A stretch of DNA of 32,822 nucleotides from the NCBI GenBank assembly GCA_905480405.1, contig CAJQQH010000136.1, positions 1 to 32,822 on the forward strand. Direction: 5' to 3'. Each line of letters begins with the position of its first letter. The stretch's first letter is position 1. The position numbers and the translations under genes are program-made. The notes under the pieces were generated by a model, which had not been told where the DNA came from, searched no databases, and saw only the letters and a list, made by a program, of their open reading frames with translations. The DNA is from an uncultured Polaribacter sp. GTDB taxonomy: Bacteria > Bacteroidota > Bacteroidia > Flavobacteriales > Flavobacteriaceae. Shown here piece by piece: positions 9,121 through 17,283 of this stretch.

Positions 9121-10074
9121 TTACTCTTTATAAACACCCATTTGAGAGTATTTATCCATTCTTTTCATAACTAAATCAGTTTCAGACAAGTCTTTTAACT
9201 CATCGAAAGCTGATAATATTTGAGCTTCTACCGCCTTAAAAGCTCCTTGCCTATCGGCATGTGCACCTCCAACTGGTTCTTTTATAATAGCATCAATTAA
9301 CTTTAGCCTTTTCATATCTGCACCCGTTAATTTTAACGCAGCTGCAGCTTGTTCTTTAAACTCCCAACTTCTCCATAAGATTGAAGAACAAGATTCTGGA
9401 GAGATTACCGTATACCAAGTATTTTCCATCATGTATACTCTATCTCCTACTCCAATACCTAAAGCACCACCAGAAGCTCCTTCACCAATAACAATTGTTA
9501 TAATTGGTGTTTTTAAACGAGTCATTTCTAAAATATTTCTAGCAATAGCTTCACCTTGTCCGCGTTCTTCTGCTTCTAAACCTGGGTAAGCACCAGGAGT
9601 ATCTAATAAAGTAACAACAGGAATATTAAATTTCTCTGCCATTTTCATTAAACGTAAAGCTTTTCTATACCCTTCAGGATTTGCCATCCCAAAGTTTCTG
9701 TATTGACGCGTTTTAGTATTATATCCTTTTTGCTGACCAATAAACATAAAAGATTGATCTCCAATTTTACCTAAACCACCAATCATAGCTTTATCATCTT
9801 TTACACTTCTGTCTCCATGTAGTTCCATAAAGGTACCACCACAAATGGCATTAATGTAATCTAATGTATAAGGTCTATTTGGGTGTCTAGACAATTGAAC
9901 TCTTTGCCAAGGCGTTAAATTCTTATATATATCTTTTCTAGCAGTAGCTAGTTTCTTTTCAATTTTTTTACAAGTTGCAGTAACATCTACTTCACTTTCT
10001 TTTCCAATAATTTGACACTTTTCTAGCTGATCTTCTAGCTCTTTTATTGGCATTTCAAAATCTAAATATTCCAT
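9121..10074 (-). CDS. accA: Acetyl-CoA carboxylase carboxyltransferase subunit alpha
   Basis: A 317-residue AccA of normal length. With AccD it transfers the carboxyl group from biotin on AccB to acetyl-CoA, giving malonyl-CoA for fatty-acid synthesis. Visible family marks are the N-terminal helical part ([17 protein letters not shown]), [19 protein letters not shown], the crotonase-fold core with [20 protein letters not shown] and the oxyanion-hole region [16 protein letters not shown], then [10 protein letters not shown]. It is the last gene of a minus-strand run with an EamA transporter (gap 73 bases) and an LptF/LptG permease; accA next to an LptF/LptG gene and tgt is an arrangement I recall from other Flavobacteriaceae. 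Confidence 0.97.
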   Translation of the reverse strand: MEYLDFEMPIKELEDQLEKCQIIGKESEVDVTATCKKIEKKLATARKDIYKNLTPWQRVQLSRHPNRPYTLDYINAICGGTFMELHGDRSVKDDKAMIGGLGKIGDQSFMFIGQQKGYNTKTRQYRNFGMANPEGYRKALRLMKMAEKFNIPVVTLLDTPGAYPGLEAEERGQGEAIARNILEMTRLKTPIITIVIGEGASGGALGIGVGDRVYMMENTWYTVISPESCSSILWRSWEFKEQAAAALKLTGADMKRLKLIDAIIKEPVGGAHADRQGAFKAVEAQILSAFDELKDLSETDLVMKRMDKYSQMGVYKE

Positions 10075-10147
10075 TTTGCAGTTATTTTGATTAAGTTGTT
10101 TGGATTAACAAACATACTATAAAATTTACTTTATTAAGCAAGTTCGT

Positions 10148-11062
10148 TTACTTTTTTAGTTTTGTTTTCTCTTGAATTGTTTGTTTTATTAAAGATCTAT
10201 TTTTTATAATTCCGTTTAAAAGAACTACACCAAGAACAATACCTGCTCCTAAATAAAAGGCTGGATTCATTTTTTCTTTGTCACCAAAAATAAACAAGGC
10301 CAAAATAATTGCATACACAGGCTCTAAATTAATTGTTAACATTACGGTATAAGGAGAAATGTATTTCATCACTTTTACAGACATTATAAAGGCATATGCA
10401 GTACAAATACTACTTAAAACAAAAAGGTAAACCCAATCTGTACTATGTAAAGTAAAAAAAGCAACAGAGTAACTATTATTAAAAAACAAGTAAATGGCTA
10501 CAAACAGAAAACCAAATAAGAGTTGATATAAAGAGATTCTGTTTGCATCATATTTTTTGATAAAAAGACCGTTTAAAACAGAAAACAAAGCACCTAAAAA
10601 AGATGAGATTAATGCATAAATAATTCCTAATTTATATTGACTTTCAAAATTAAAAATAATATACAACCCTCCAATTACAATCATTCCAAGAATAATTTCT
10701 AAAGGCTTTATCCTTCGTCTAAAAAAAAGAGGTTCTATTAATGATGTAAAAAAAGCCCCTGTACTCATTGTTACCAAAGCTACAGAAACATTAGATATTT
10801 TTATGGCTTTAAAAAAGAAAACCCAATGCATGGCAATAATAATTCCTGATAACAAAAATTTAAGAACTCCTTTTTTATCAACAAAAAAAGAGTCTTTTTT
10901 AAACAGAAAATAGATCGCTATAAAAACAACAGCTAAACCCATTCTAAAAAAAACTAAAGGAATTGCATCAATAGTAATTAATGCGCCTAATATTGCTGTA
11001 AAGCCCCAAATAAAAACAATGAGATGAAGTAATAAGTAGTTTTTAAGCTTACTTTCTTGCAT
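10148..11062 (-). CDS. EamA/DMT-family membrane transporter
   Basis: A 304-residue protein with ten predicted membrane segments, made of two EamA repeats (about residues 8-140 and 150-285). Family marks are WGFTAILGALITIDAIPLVF near the N-terminus, the short MSTGAFFTSLIEPLF loop ending the first repeat, and LTINLEPVYAIILALFIFGD in the second. DMT transporters export or import small metabolites; no substrate can be read from the sequence. The C-terminal tail is lysine-rich and cytoplasmic. Its ATG lies inside the 3' end of the LptF/LptG gene (14-base overlap), so the two are translationally coupled. Confidence 0.88.
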   Translation of the reverse strand: MQESKLKNYLLLHLIVFIWGFTAILGALITIDAIPLVFFRMGLAVVFIAIYFLFKKDSFFVDKKGVLKFLLSGIIIAMHWVFFFKAIKISNVSVALVTMSTGAFFTSLIEPLFFRRRIKPLEIILGMIVIGGLYIIFNFESQYKLGIIYALISSFLGALFSVLNGLFIKKYDANRISLYQLLFGFLFVAIYLFFNNSYSVAFFTLHSTDWVYLFVLSSICTAYAFIMSVKVMKYISPYTVMLTINLEPVYAIILALFIFGDKEKMNPAFYLGAGIVLGVVLLNGIIKNRSLIKQTIQEKTKLKK

Positions 11063-12140
11063 TGAAGTACAAATATATCGCTACACAAGCAAAAAAGACG
11101 TTTGGCATCCAAACATATAATAACGAATTAACACCAGCCACAGCCCCTAAAACCTCTGATACTTTCATTAAGAAAACGTAAATAAACATCATTCCAATAC
11201 CTATAGCTAAGTTTACACCTGTACCTCCTCTACGTTTTCTAAAAGCTAAAGCTACCGCAATAATAGTAAGTACGTATGATGCTATGGGTAAACTGGTTCT
11301 TTTATGAAATTCTACCAAGTAAGCATTTAAGTTTTTTACGCCTCTTTTTCTAGAAATATTAATAAATTTTAATAACTCATCTGAAGGCATTTCTTGTGAA
11401 AGAGCAGATTTATAAATTAAATCTTTAGGAGTAAAATTAAAAACAGTGTCTATTTTATTCCCAGAAAAAATACTGTCTTTATTGTTATAAATCTGCCTTT
11501 TACGCCAATTATTGAGTGTAAAAACAGAGTCTTTTTTACTGAATCTAATATTATCTGCAACCAGTTTAGATTTTAACTTTAATCCGTCATATACTTCTGA
11601 AGTAAAATCGAAACCAGCATTTGTTTGTGTATTAAAATTTCTTATATATATATAAGTGCTGTCTGTAAGTTGCAAACTAAAGTCTTTTACATATTTTAAT
11701 TCGTTCTTTTTCTTTCTATTATCTATATATTCTTTTTCAAACTTTTTTCTAGTTTTACTACTATTTGGCACCACAAAATGGTTCATTAATAAAGACATGA
11801 TTGTTATTAATGTTGCACCAACAAAATAAGGGTATAAAAATCTTGTAAACGAAACTTTTGCATTTGTAATTGCAATAATTTCTGTATTATTAGAAAGTTT
11901 GGAAGTAAATAAAATTACCGCAATAAATAACGCTAAAGGCATAAACGTATTAGCGTAATAAATGGTGAAATTTACATAATATTCATTAACAATCTGATAG
12001 AAACCTAGATCTGCATGTTCTAAAAAATTATCAACTTTTTCAGAAATATCTATAGCAATGGCAATAGGAATCAAAATTAGTAAGGTAAACAGGAAAGTTA
12101 CCAAAAATCGTTTTAATATGTACCAATCTATAATTTTCAA
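11049..12140 (-). CDS. LptF/LptG-family permease (lipopolysaccharide export)
   Basis: A 363-residue YjgP/YjgQ-family protein. LptF and LptG are the membrane partners of LptB that lift LPS out of the inner membrane towards LptA and LptD. It begins KIIDWYILKRFLVTFLFTLL, typical of the family, with three N-terminal membrane segments to about residue 122, a periplasmic jellyroll-like domain (about 125-270) and three C-terminal membrane segments. Which of F or G it is cannot be decided. The start codon is TTG at 12140: no in-frame ATG exists between the upstream stop and this position, and the next internal Met is about 65 residues in, after the first membrane segment. It overlaps the EamA gene and follows tgt by 50 bases. 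Confidence 0.9.
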   Translation of the reverse strand: MKIIDWYILKRFLVTFLFTLLILIPIAIAIDISEKVDNFLEHADLGFYQIVNEYYVNFTIYYANTFMPLALFIAVILFTSKLSNNTEIIAITNAKVSFTRFLYPYFVGATLITIMSLLMNHFVVPNSSKTRKKFEKEYIDNRKKKNELKYVKDFSLQLTDSTYIYIRNFNTQTNAGFDFTSEVYDGLKLKSKLVADNIRFSKKDSVFTLNNWRKRQIYNNKDSIFSGNKIDTVFNFTPKDLIYKSALSQEMPSDELLKFINISRKRGVKNLNAYLVEFHKRTSLPIASYVLTIIAVALAFRKRRGGTGVNLAIGIGMMFIYVFLMKVSEVLGAVAGVNSLLYVWMPNVFFACVAIYLYFNARK

Positions 12141-12190
12141 AAGCGCAGCTTTATTTTGTTTTTAAATGAAGATATTTCTTAAACCTATAA

Positions 12191-13321
12191 TTAAAGACGT
12201 TTATCCATTTGTTTTACCATCTTATCTTTCCATTCTCTAAAATCGCCTGCTAAAATATGCTTTCTAGCTTCGCGTGTTAACCAAACATAAAACCCTAAAT
12301 TATGAATAGAAGCAATTTGTTTACCTAACATTTCTTTAGCTGCAAATAAATGACGTAAATAGGCTTTTGAATACATAGTGTCTACCCAAGTAATTCCCAT
12401 ATCGTCTATCGGAGAAAAATCGTCTTCCCACTTTTTATTTTTTATATTAATAGAACCATGCGCAGTAAACAACATTCCGTTTCTAGCATTTCTTGTTGGC
12501 ATTACACAATCGAACATATCTATACCTAAAGCAATGTTTTCTAAAATATTAATTGGTGTACCAACTCCCATTAAATATCTAGGTTTATCTTCTGGTAAAA
12601 TCTCTGTTACAACCTCTGTCATTGCATACATTTCTTCTGCTGGCTCACCTACAGAAAGCCCTCCAATTGCATTTGCTTGCTGATTTGAGTTTGCTATATA
12701 TTCTGCAGATTGTCTTCGTAAATCTTTATACGTACTACCTTGTACAATTGGCATAAAAGTTTGCTCAAAACCGTATTTGTAAGGTAATTTATCTAAGTGA
12801 TTGATACATCTATCTAACCAACGATGCGTCATATGCATCGATCTTTTTGCATAATTATAATCACAAGGGTATGGTGTACATTCATCAAAAGCCATAATAA
12901 TATCTGCTCCTATTGTACGTTGCGTTTCCATTACATTTTCTGGTGTAAAAAAGTGCATAGAACCATCTATATGACTTTTAAATTTTACACCTTGTTCGTT
13001 AATTTTTCTTCTACCAGATAAAGAATATACTTGGTAACCTCCAGAATCTGTTAAGATATTACTATCCCAATTCATAAACTTATGCAAACCTCCTGCTTTT
13101 TCTAAAATATCTAATCCAGGACGTAAGTATAGATGATATGTGTTTCCTAAAATAATATCAGGATTGATTTCGTTTTTTAATTCTGATTGATGAACACCTT
13201 TTACAGTTCCAACAGTTCCCACGGGCATAAAAATAGGCGTTTCAATTACACCATGATCGGTAGTTATTACTCCTGCTCTAGCCTTACTTTTTGGGTCGGT
13301 TATTTTTAAGTCGAATTTCAT
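12191..13321 (-). CDS. tgt: Queuine tRNA-ribosyltransferase (tRNA-guanine transglycosylase)
   Basis: A 376-residue enzyme that exchanges guanine-34 of GUN-anticodon tRNAs for the queuosine precursor PreQ1. Family marks: DSGGYQVYSLSGRRKI with the aspartate of the active site, MAFDECTPYP, QGSTYKDLRRQSAEYI, AIGGLSVGEP, and the catalytic-nucleophile region GIDMFDCVMPTRNARNG. The usual four zinc ligands near the C-terminus of bacterial Tgt (CxCxxC...H) are not evident: the corresponding stretch reads DDMGITWVDTMYSKAYLRHL, so the canonical cysteines seem replaced. The frame can be opened at a TTG at 13330, but that codon lies inside the -7 box; ATG at 13321 is the better start and gives the usual MKFDL beginning. 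Confidence 0.95.
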   Translation of the reverse strand: MKFDLKITDPKSKARAGVITTDHGVIETPIFMPVGTVGTVKGVHQSELKNEINPDIILGNTYHLYLRPGLDILEKAGGLHKFMNWDSNILTDSGGYQVYSLSGRRKINEQGVKFKSHIDGSMHFFTPENVMETQRTIGADIIMAFDECTPYPCDYNYAKRSMHMTHRWLDRCINHLDKLPYKYGFEQTFMPIVQGSTYKDLRRQSAEYIANSNQQANAIGGLSVGEPAEEMYAMTEVVTEILPEDKPRYLMGVGTPINILENIALGIDMFDCVMPTRNARNGMLFTAHGSINIKNKKWEDDFSPIDDMGITWVDTMYSKAYLRHLFAAKEMLGKQIASIHNLGFYVWLTREARKHILAGDFREWKDKMVKQMDKRL

Positions 13322-13327
13322 TGGCAG

Positions 13328-13335
13328 CAAAGATA
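13328..13335 (-). promoter_or_regulatory. -7 box of tgt, giving a near-leaderless transcript
   Basis: TATCTTTG on the minus strand is an exact TAnnTTTG match ending six bases before the tgt ATG. Transcription would start at or only a few bases before the start codon. No convincing TTG -33 element is seen. Confidence 0.55.
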
Positions 13336-13419
13336 CTATTATTTAAGAATTGAAAAATTAAATGAAGTGTTATAAAAAAGGCAAAAAGATAATTTTAATG
13401 CTTTTAACTTGAAAAATGT

Positions 13420-13525
13420 GCGTTAAGGATTGAAGCGGCATCCTTTTTATGTTTACTAAATATGCTAAGACATATTTAGTAAACATAAAAAGATATAGCG
13501 TAAAGACTGACCTGAAAGGTAACGC
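13420..13525. ncRNA. Structured intergenic element, candidate RNA or dispersed repeat
   Basis: An outer stem GCGTTA (13420-13425) with TAACGC (13520-13525) encloses a perfect 22-bp hairpin (13443-13464 with 13471-13492, loop CTAAGA) and a small CCT-GAA-AGG hairpin (13511-13519), a three-way-junction layout. The flanks of the long hairpin, GAAGCGGCATCC and GATATAGCG, resemble a sequence I remember from intergenic regions of many marine Flavobacteriia. It lies nine bases past the rluF stop. There is no T tract on either strand, so it is not a plain terminator. Whether it is a transcribed RNA or a mobile or palindromic repeat, and which strand matters, cannot be told here. Confidence 0.55.
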
Positions 13526-13533
13526 CCTAAAGA

Positions 13534-14424
13534 TTACCAGCGTTTCTTTTTAGATGAAAAACTGGTAGATTTCTTTTTATTTTTTGGTGATGATTTTCTA
13601 AAAGAAGCGCTTTTTTTATTAAACTCATTTTTAGAAGGTGCTGGTTTTCGCTTTGATTTTTGTGCTTTAGGTTTTTCTTTAACCACAGAAGCCTCTTCTG
13701 TTTTTGAAGATGAAGAAATCATTTTATTAATTTCTTTCATTTCTTCTTCGGTTAATTCTCGCCAGTCACCAGCTTGAAGATAACCAAGTTCTACATTCAT
13801 AATTCTTGTACGCTTTAACTTAGTTACTTCGTAATCTAAGTATTCGCACATTCTACGAATTTGACGATTTAAACCTTGCGTTAGTACAATTTTAAATATT
13901 TTGGCACTTACTTTTTCTACCAAACATTTATTGGTCATGGTTCCTAAAATAGGAATTCCGCTTCCCATTTTTTCAATAAAATCGTCTGTAATTGTTTTGT
14001 TTACAGTAACAAAATACTCTTTTTCGTGATTGTTACCCGCTCGTAAAATTTTATTTACAATATCGCCATCGTTTGTAAGAAAAATTAAACCTTCTGATGG
14101 TTTATCTAAACGACCAATTGGAAACAATCTTTCTGGATAATTTACATGTTTTACAATATTATTAGGCTCTCTATCATCTGTTGTAGAAACAATACCTACT
14201 GGTTTATTTAAAGCAATATATAAGGTTACGTTTTTTGGTGTTACTAAACGACCGTCGAGCTTTACAACATCTTTTTTACCAACTCTATTACCTAATTGTG
14301 TTGGTTTACCGTTTATAGTTATTCTACCTTCTTTAATAAATTTTTCTGCTTCTCTACGAGAACAAACTCCAGAAGAACTTATATATTTATTAAGGTTTAT
14401 AGATTGTTGATTTGTGTTATCCAA
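13534..14424 (-). CDS. rluF: 23S rRNA pseudouridine synthase, RluF-like
   Basis: A 296-residue RsuA-family pseudouridine synthase. E. coli RluF modifies U2604 of 23S rRNA, and this protein matches its pattern closely: an S4 RNA-binding domain ([20 protein letters not shown], residues about 10-60), [18 protein letters not shown], the catalytic [10 protein letters not shown] with its aspartate, [14 protein letters not shown] and the [14 protein letters not shown] motif. A basic, serine- and lysine-rich tail of about 60 residues (after residue 235) is extra to the enzyme and typical of Bacteroidota versions. The start codon is TTG at 14424: going upstream in frame there is no ATG before a stop, and the S4 domain begins only ten residues in. 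An exact -7 box TACTTTTG lies at 14448-14441. Confidence 0.9.
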   Translation of the reverse strand: MDNTNQQSINLNKYISSSGVCSRREAEKFIKEGRITINGKPTQLGNRVGKKDVVKLDGRLVTPKNVTLYIALNKPVGIVSTTDDREPNNIVKHVNYPERLFPIGRLDKPSEGLIFLTNDGDIVNKILRAGNNHEKEYFVTVNKTITDDFIEKMGSGIPILGTMTNKCLVEKVSAKIFKIVLTQGLNRQIRRMCEYLDYEVTKLKRTRIMNVELGYLQAGDWRELTEEEMKEINKMISSSSKTEEASVVKEKPKAQKSKRKPAPSKNEFNKKSASFRKSSPKNKKKSTSFSSKKKRW

Positions 14425-14440
14425 TGAAAAATATTTTCAA

Positions 14441-14448
14441 CAAAAGTA
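14441..14448 (-). promoter_or_regulatory. -7 box of rluF
   Basis: TACTTTTG on the minus strand matches TAnnTTTG, 16 bases before the TTG start of rluF. The gene may therefore be transcribed separately from the outer-membrane protein gene upstream. Confidence 0.5.
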
Positions 14449-14469
14449 AGTATAAGATTATAAATTTAT

Positions 14470-15714
14470 TTAATCTATTTTCTTTTTGTTGAACCAATTA
14501 CCTACAAAGTTTAAATTTAGTGTTACCTTATGAAAACTTTCTTGAATTAATTTATTTTCTAAGGTACCTTCTTTACCATACGAATAAGAAATATTAAAAT
14601 TATCATTACTATACTTTTTCATAGGCAAACCCAAACCGAAAGAAACAAAATAACTATCTATCTGTTGGTTAGACACTTTTAGAAATCCACTATTATAATT
14701 AAAGCCAAATCTATATTTTATATTAGAAGAGTAATTAAATTTATTTTTTGTTGGCTTATATTCTAAACCAAATGCATAAATAGTTTGATCTGAATAACTT
14801 TCGTTATTACTTTCTTGACTTGTACTATTCCATAATAGTTTTCGATAATCTAAACTAGTTGTAATTTTTTTATTGATTACAGAGGTAATTCCTAATCCGT
14901 AAGAAAGAGGAAGTTCAAAATTGTCTAAATCACTTTCAACTTCATCTTCTATACTTAAAGAAACGCCGTCACTTAACGTTTTATAAGAAGTTCTGGTTTG
15001 TGTACCACTCAACGATGCCGGTACTTCTAGAGTACCACCAATAGTAGTTTCAAATGCATTAAATGTTGGCATTTTGTATTGAAAACCTGTTTTTAATTTT
15101 ACGCCTCCATAATGATTTTGATCATTTATTGATACAAATGATTCTGAATAAATAAGACTTTCTTCTTCAATTGCCCCAAATAGAAAAGATAAATCTACTC
15201 CAAAAGACAAATTCTTAAACGCTTTAAATCCTGTTGATATAAAAAATTTATTTAATCCACCACTACCTGTTATTCTTGTAAGATAAGTTTCTGTAGTACC
15301 TTCAATTGGGTTTTCTATATCTATGTTATAACCAGTTTTGGTATAAGGCAATAAACCAATACTCATACCCCAATTTTTCTTAATAGGAAATGCAATTGCA
15401 ACATGAGAAAGATTACCGTTACTACTACTCTCACTCGTTGTATTAGTTTTTAATGTTGAATAACTTCCATTTAAACCAAATTCATATAAAAATGATTTTT
15501 GATAAATCCCTGCCAAACTAGCTGGATTAAAAATATTTATTTCAAACGGACTAGATTGTGCAATACCTGTATTTCCTAAGCCTGTTAAACCGCCTGTTGC
15601 TGTTTTATTTTCTACACCTAAACCAAATATAGAATAAGGTGTATTTGCATTATTCTGACTGCATAAAATATTTATAGACGCAACCAACATTATTAACAAT
15701 ATTTCTTTTTTCAT
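14470..15714 (-). CDS. Outer-membrane beta-barrel protein (OmpP1/FadL-like)
   Basis: A 414-residue exported protein with signal peptide (about 1-20). The early part NTPYSIFGLGVENKTATGGL and the SSPFEINIFNPASLAGI segment resemble the plug-like N-terminus of flavobacterial outer-membrane proteins of the OmpP1/FadL group. The remainder is alternating beta-strand sequence (LPLSYGLGITSVINKKITTS, LDYRKLLWN), ending in short aromatic strands (KVTLNLNFVGNWF). Function unknown; this kind of protein often moves hydrophobic molecules. It starts one base after the DUF4270 gene stop, so the two are certainly cotranscribed and may act together at the outer membrane. Confidence 0.7.
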   Translation of the reverse strand: MKKEILLIMLVASINILCSQNNANTPYSIFGLGVENKTATGGLTGLGNTGIAQSSPFEINIFNPASLAGIYQKSFLYEFGLNGSYSTLKTNTTSESSSNGNLSHVAIAFPIKKNWGMSIGLLPYTKTGYNIDIENPIEGTTETYLTRITGSGGLNKFFISTGFKAFKNLSFGVDLSFLFGAIEEESLIYSESFVSINDQNHYGGVKLKTGFQYKMPTFNAFETTIGGTLEVPASLSGTQTRTSYKTLSDGVSLSIEDEVESDLDNFELPLSYGLGITSVINKKITTSLDYRKLLWNSTSQESNNESYSDQTIYAFGLEYKPTKNKFNYSSNIKYRFGFNYNSGFLKVSNQQIDSYFVSFGLGLPMKKYSNDNFNISYSYGKEGTLENKLIQESFHKVTLNLNFVGNWFNKKKID

Positions 15715-15715
15715 C

Positions 15716-17035
15716 TTAATAGTTTAAATATTTTACAGATAATTTTACTTCGTTATTTGTACTAGCATCATGCTCTATAACAATGTTACTTACATTGTTA
15801 GAAAAATCTTCATATTGAATCATTAAAGCATAGTTTAAATTGGTGTTTGATAGTAATATTTCTTCTACAAAACCACTTAAATCAACACTATAATAAGTAT
15901 TTGCACCAAATTCATCTTCTTCTGCATTTAATAAAGCAGATGTTATATTACCATTTATATCTAATAATTCTTTTATTATTCTATTTTTATGATCTACTAT
16001 ATAAACCGCTAAAGTTTCTGGTAAAAGATTGTTCTCATCATAACTCCCTTTTAAAGGAATAAAAGTTAATTCTGCACTTAAAGTGGTTGCGTTTTCTGAA
16101 ATTTCTAAAAGGTTTTTAATAGCTGGTATCTCTATTCTTGCTGTAATTCCTGATCCTGCCTGAGTAAAAATCAGATTATCTGTGTTTGTACTTAATTTAA
16201 TTTCTTCATTGTCTACAAAACCGACTAAAGTGGTACTTGTTAAATTTGTTTCTATTTCGTTAAATTGTTTTGCAGCACTAGAAATTACAAAATCTACATA
16301 ATAACTGTTATCCTCACTATCATCATCTTTTATAGTATAAAACAATCGCATACTAGAGTTACCTGCTATTTTTTCTGAAGTTTGTGCATTAAAACCTAAA
16401 ACATGATTGCTTTCTGTTGTATCTGGTAAAATTGCTAATCCTTTAAAATATTGTAAAAAATCATCTGAGTTATTTATATCATTATCTACAATTTTATTAA
16501 AAATTTCTTCTCCTAAAACATCATCCATTTTAATAAAAAGAGAATCTGTTACCTTGTTTGGTTTTGGTGTAAAAGAAATCTCTCCTAAACTATTTGTATC
16601 ATACTCTAAAGATGAGGTATTGTAAAAATTATCTCCATCTTCTGGAGCAACCGTCTCTGTAATTCTATGCAATTTATAGGTTTGTAATTTTGTAGTATCT
16701 CCATAATGATATGCATCGTAATTTAAAACAAAACCAATAGAATCGTAAATAGCATCTTCATCTATATAAAAAGAAGATGTTGTTAACTCTAAATATGATT
16801 TTGAAGAAATTGTTCCTAATTTTTCGTCTTTTACATTACCTAATAAAATTCTATTCTTACTAGAAGTTATTAAAGAGTCTAATTTAAAAGTTCCTGCTTT
16901 TATAGAAAAAGTATCAATAACTCTTACCTGAATTTCATTATCAATAAAATCTCTTCCTACCTCATAAGTTGTCTCATCTGTAGAACAAGATAGCACAAAA
17001 ACTAAACTTAAAACACTAATTATAAAATACCTCAT
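15716..17035 (-). CDS. DUF4270-family lipoprotein
   Basis: A 439-residue lipoprotein (lipobox VLSCS, Cys17). The start TYEVGRDFIDNEIQVRVIDT and the phrase LGNVKDEKLGTISSKSYLEL are marks of DUF4270, a Bacteroidota-only family of secreted beta-rich proteins of unknown role. The rest is acidic and beta-rich, without cysteine beyond the lipidated one that I can see. It is the first gene of a two-gene unit with the outer-membrane barrel protein and diverges from the Kelch lipoprotein gene. A lipoprotein-barrel pair suggests an outer-membrane complex; this is inference. Confidence 0.85.
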   Translation of the reverse strand: MRYFIISVLSLVFVLSCSTDETTYEVGRDFIDNEIQVRVIDTFSIKAGTFKLDSLITSSKNRILLGNVKDEKLGTISSKSYLELTTSSFYIDEDAIYDSIGFVLNYDAYHYGDTTKLQTYKLHRITETVAPEDGDNFYNTSSLEYDTNSLGEISFTPKPNKVTDSLFIKMDDVLGEEIFNKIVDNDINNSDDFLQYFKGLAILPDTTESNHVLGFNAQTSEKIAGNSSMRLFYTIKDDDSEDNSYYVDFVISSAAKQFNEIETNLTSTTLVGFVDNEEIKLSTNTDNLIFTQAGSGITARIEIPAIKNLLEISENATTLSAELTFIPLKGSYDENNLLPETLAVYIVDHKNRIIKELLDINGNITSALLNAEEDEFGANTYYSVDLSGFVEEILLSNTNLNYALMIQYEDFSNNVSNIVIEHDASTNNEVKLSVKYLNY

Positions 17036-17049
17036 TTTACTTTTTAAGG

Positions 17050-17057
17050 CAAAAATA
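17050..17057 (-). promoter_or_regulatory. -7 box of the DUF4270 unit
   Basis: TATTTTTG on the minus strand fits TAnnTTTG, 14 bases before the DUF4270 ATG. A recognisable -33 TTG is not seen. Confidence 0.5.
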
Positions 17058-17241
17058 TTAGGCTAGTTATTATAAGAAATCATAAAATATATAAACAACA
17101 GTTTTTTATAGACTTATGATTAAAAAACATCGTTAAACCCATTATTTAACACCTTTTAAGAAAATTAACAATTGGTTTACATGGTTATCTATAAAATATA
17201 CGTGTTTGTCTATTTCGTACTATTTTAAATTAAATAGCTTT

Positions 17242-17249
17242 TACGTTTG
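17242..17249 (+). promoter_or_regulatory. -7 box of the Kelch lipoprotein gene
   Basis: TACGTTTG fits TAnnTTTG and lies 34 bases before ATG 17284. The box lies inside the region that would be coding if the upstream TTG at 17206 were used as a start, which argues against that start. Confidence 0.5.
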
Positions 17250-17283
17250 CGGCATAATTAAGCAAATACATAAATTAAACATA

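Noticed and set aside
17206..17283. Upstream TTG start for the Kelch lipoprotein
   Set aside because: Would put 26 residues before a good lipoprotein signal peptide and overlap the -7 box at 17242-17249.
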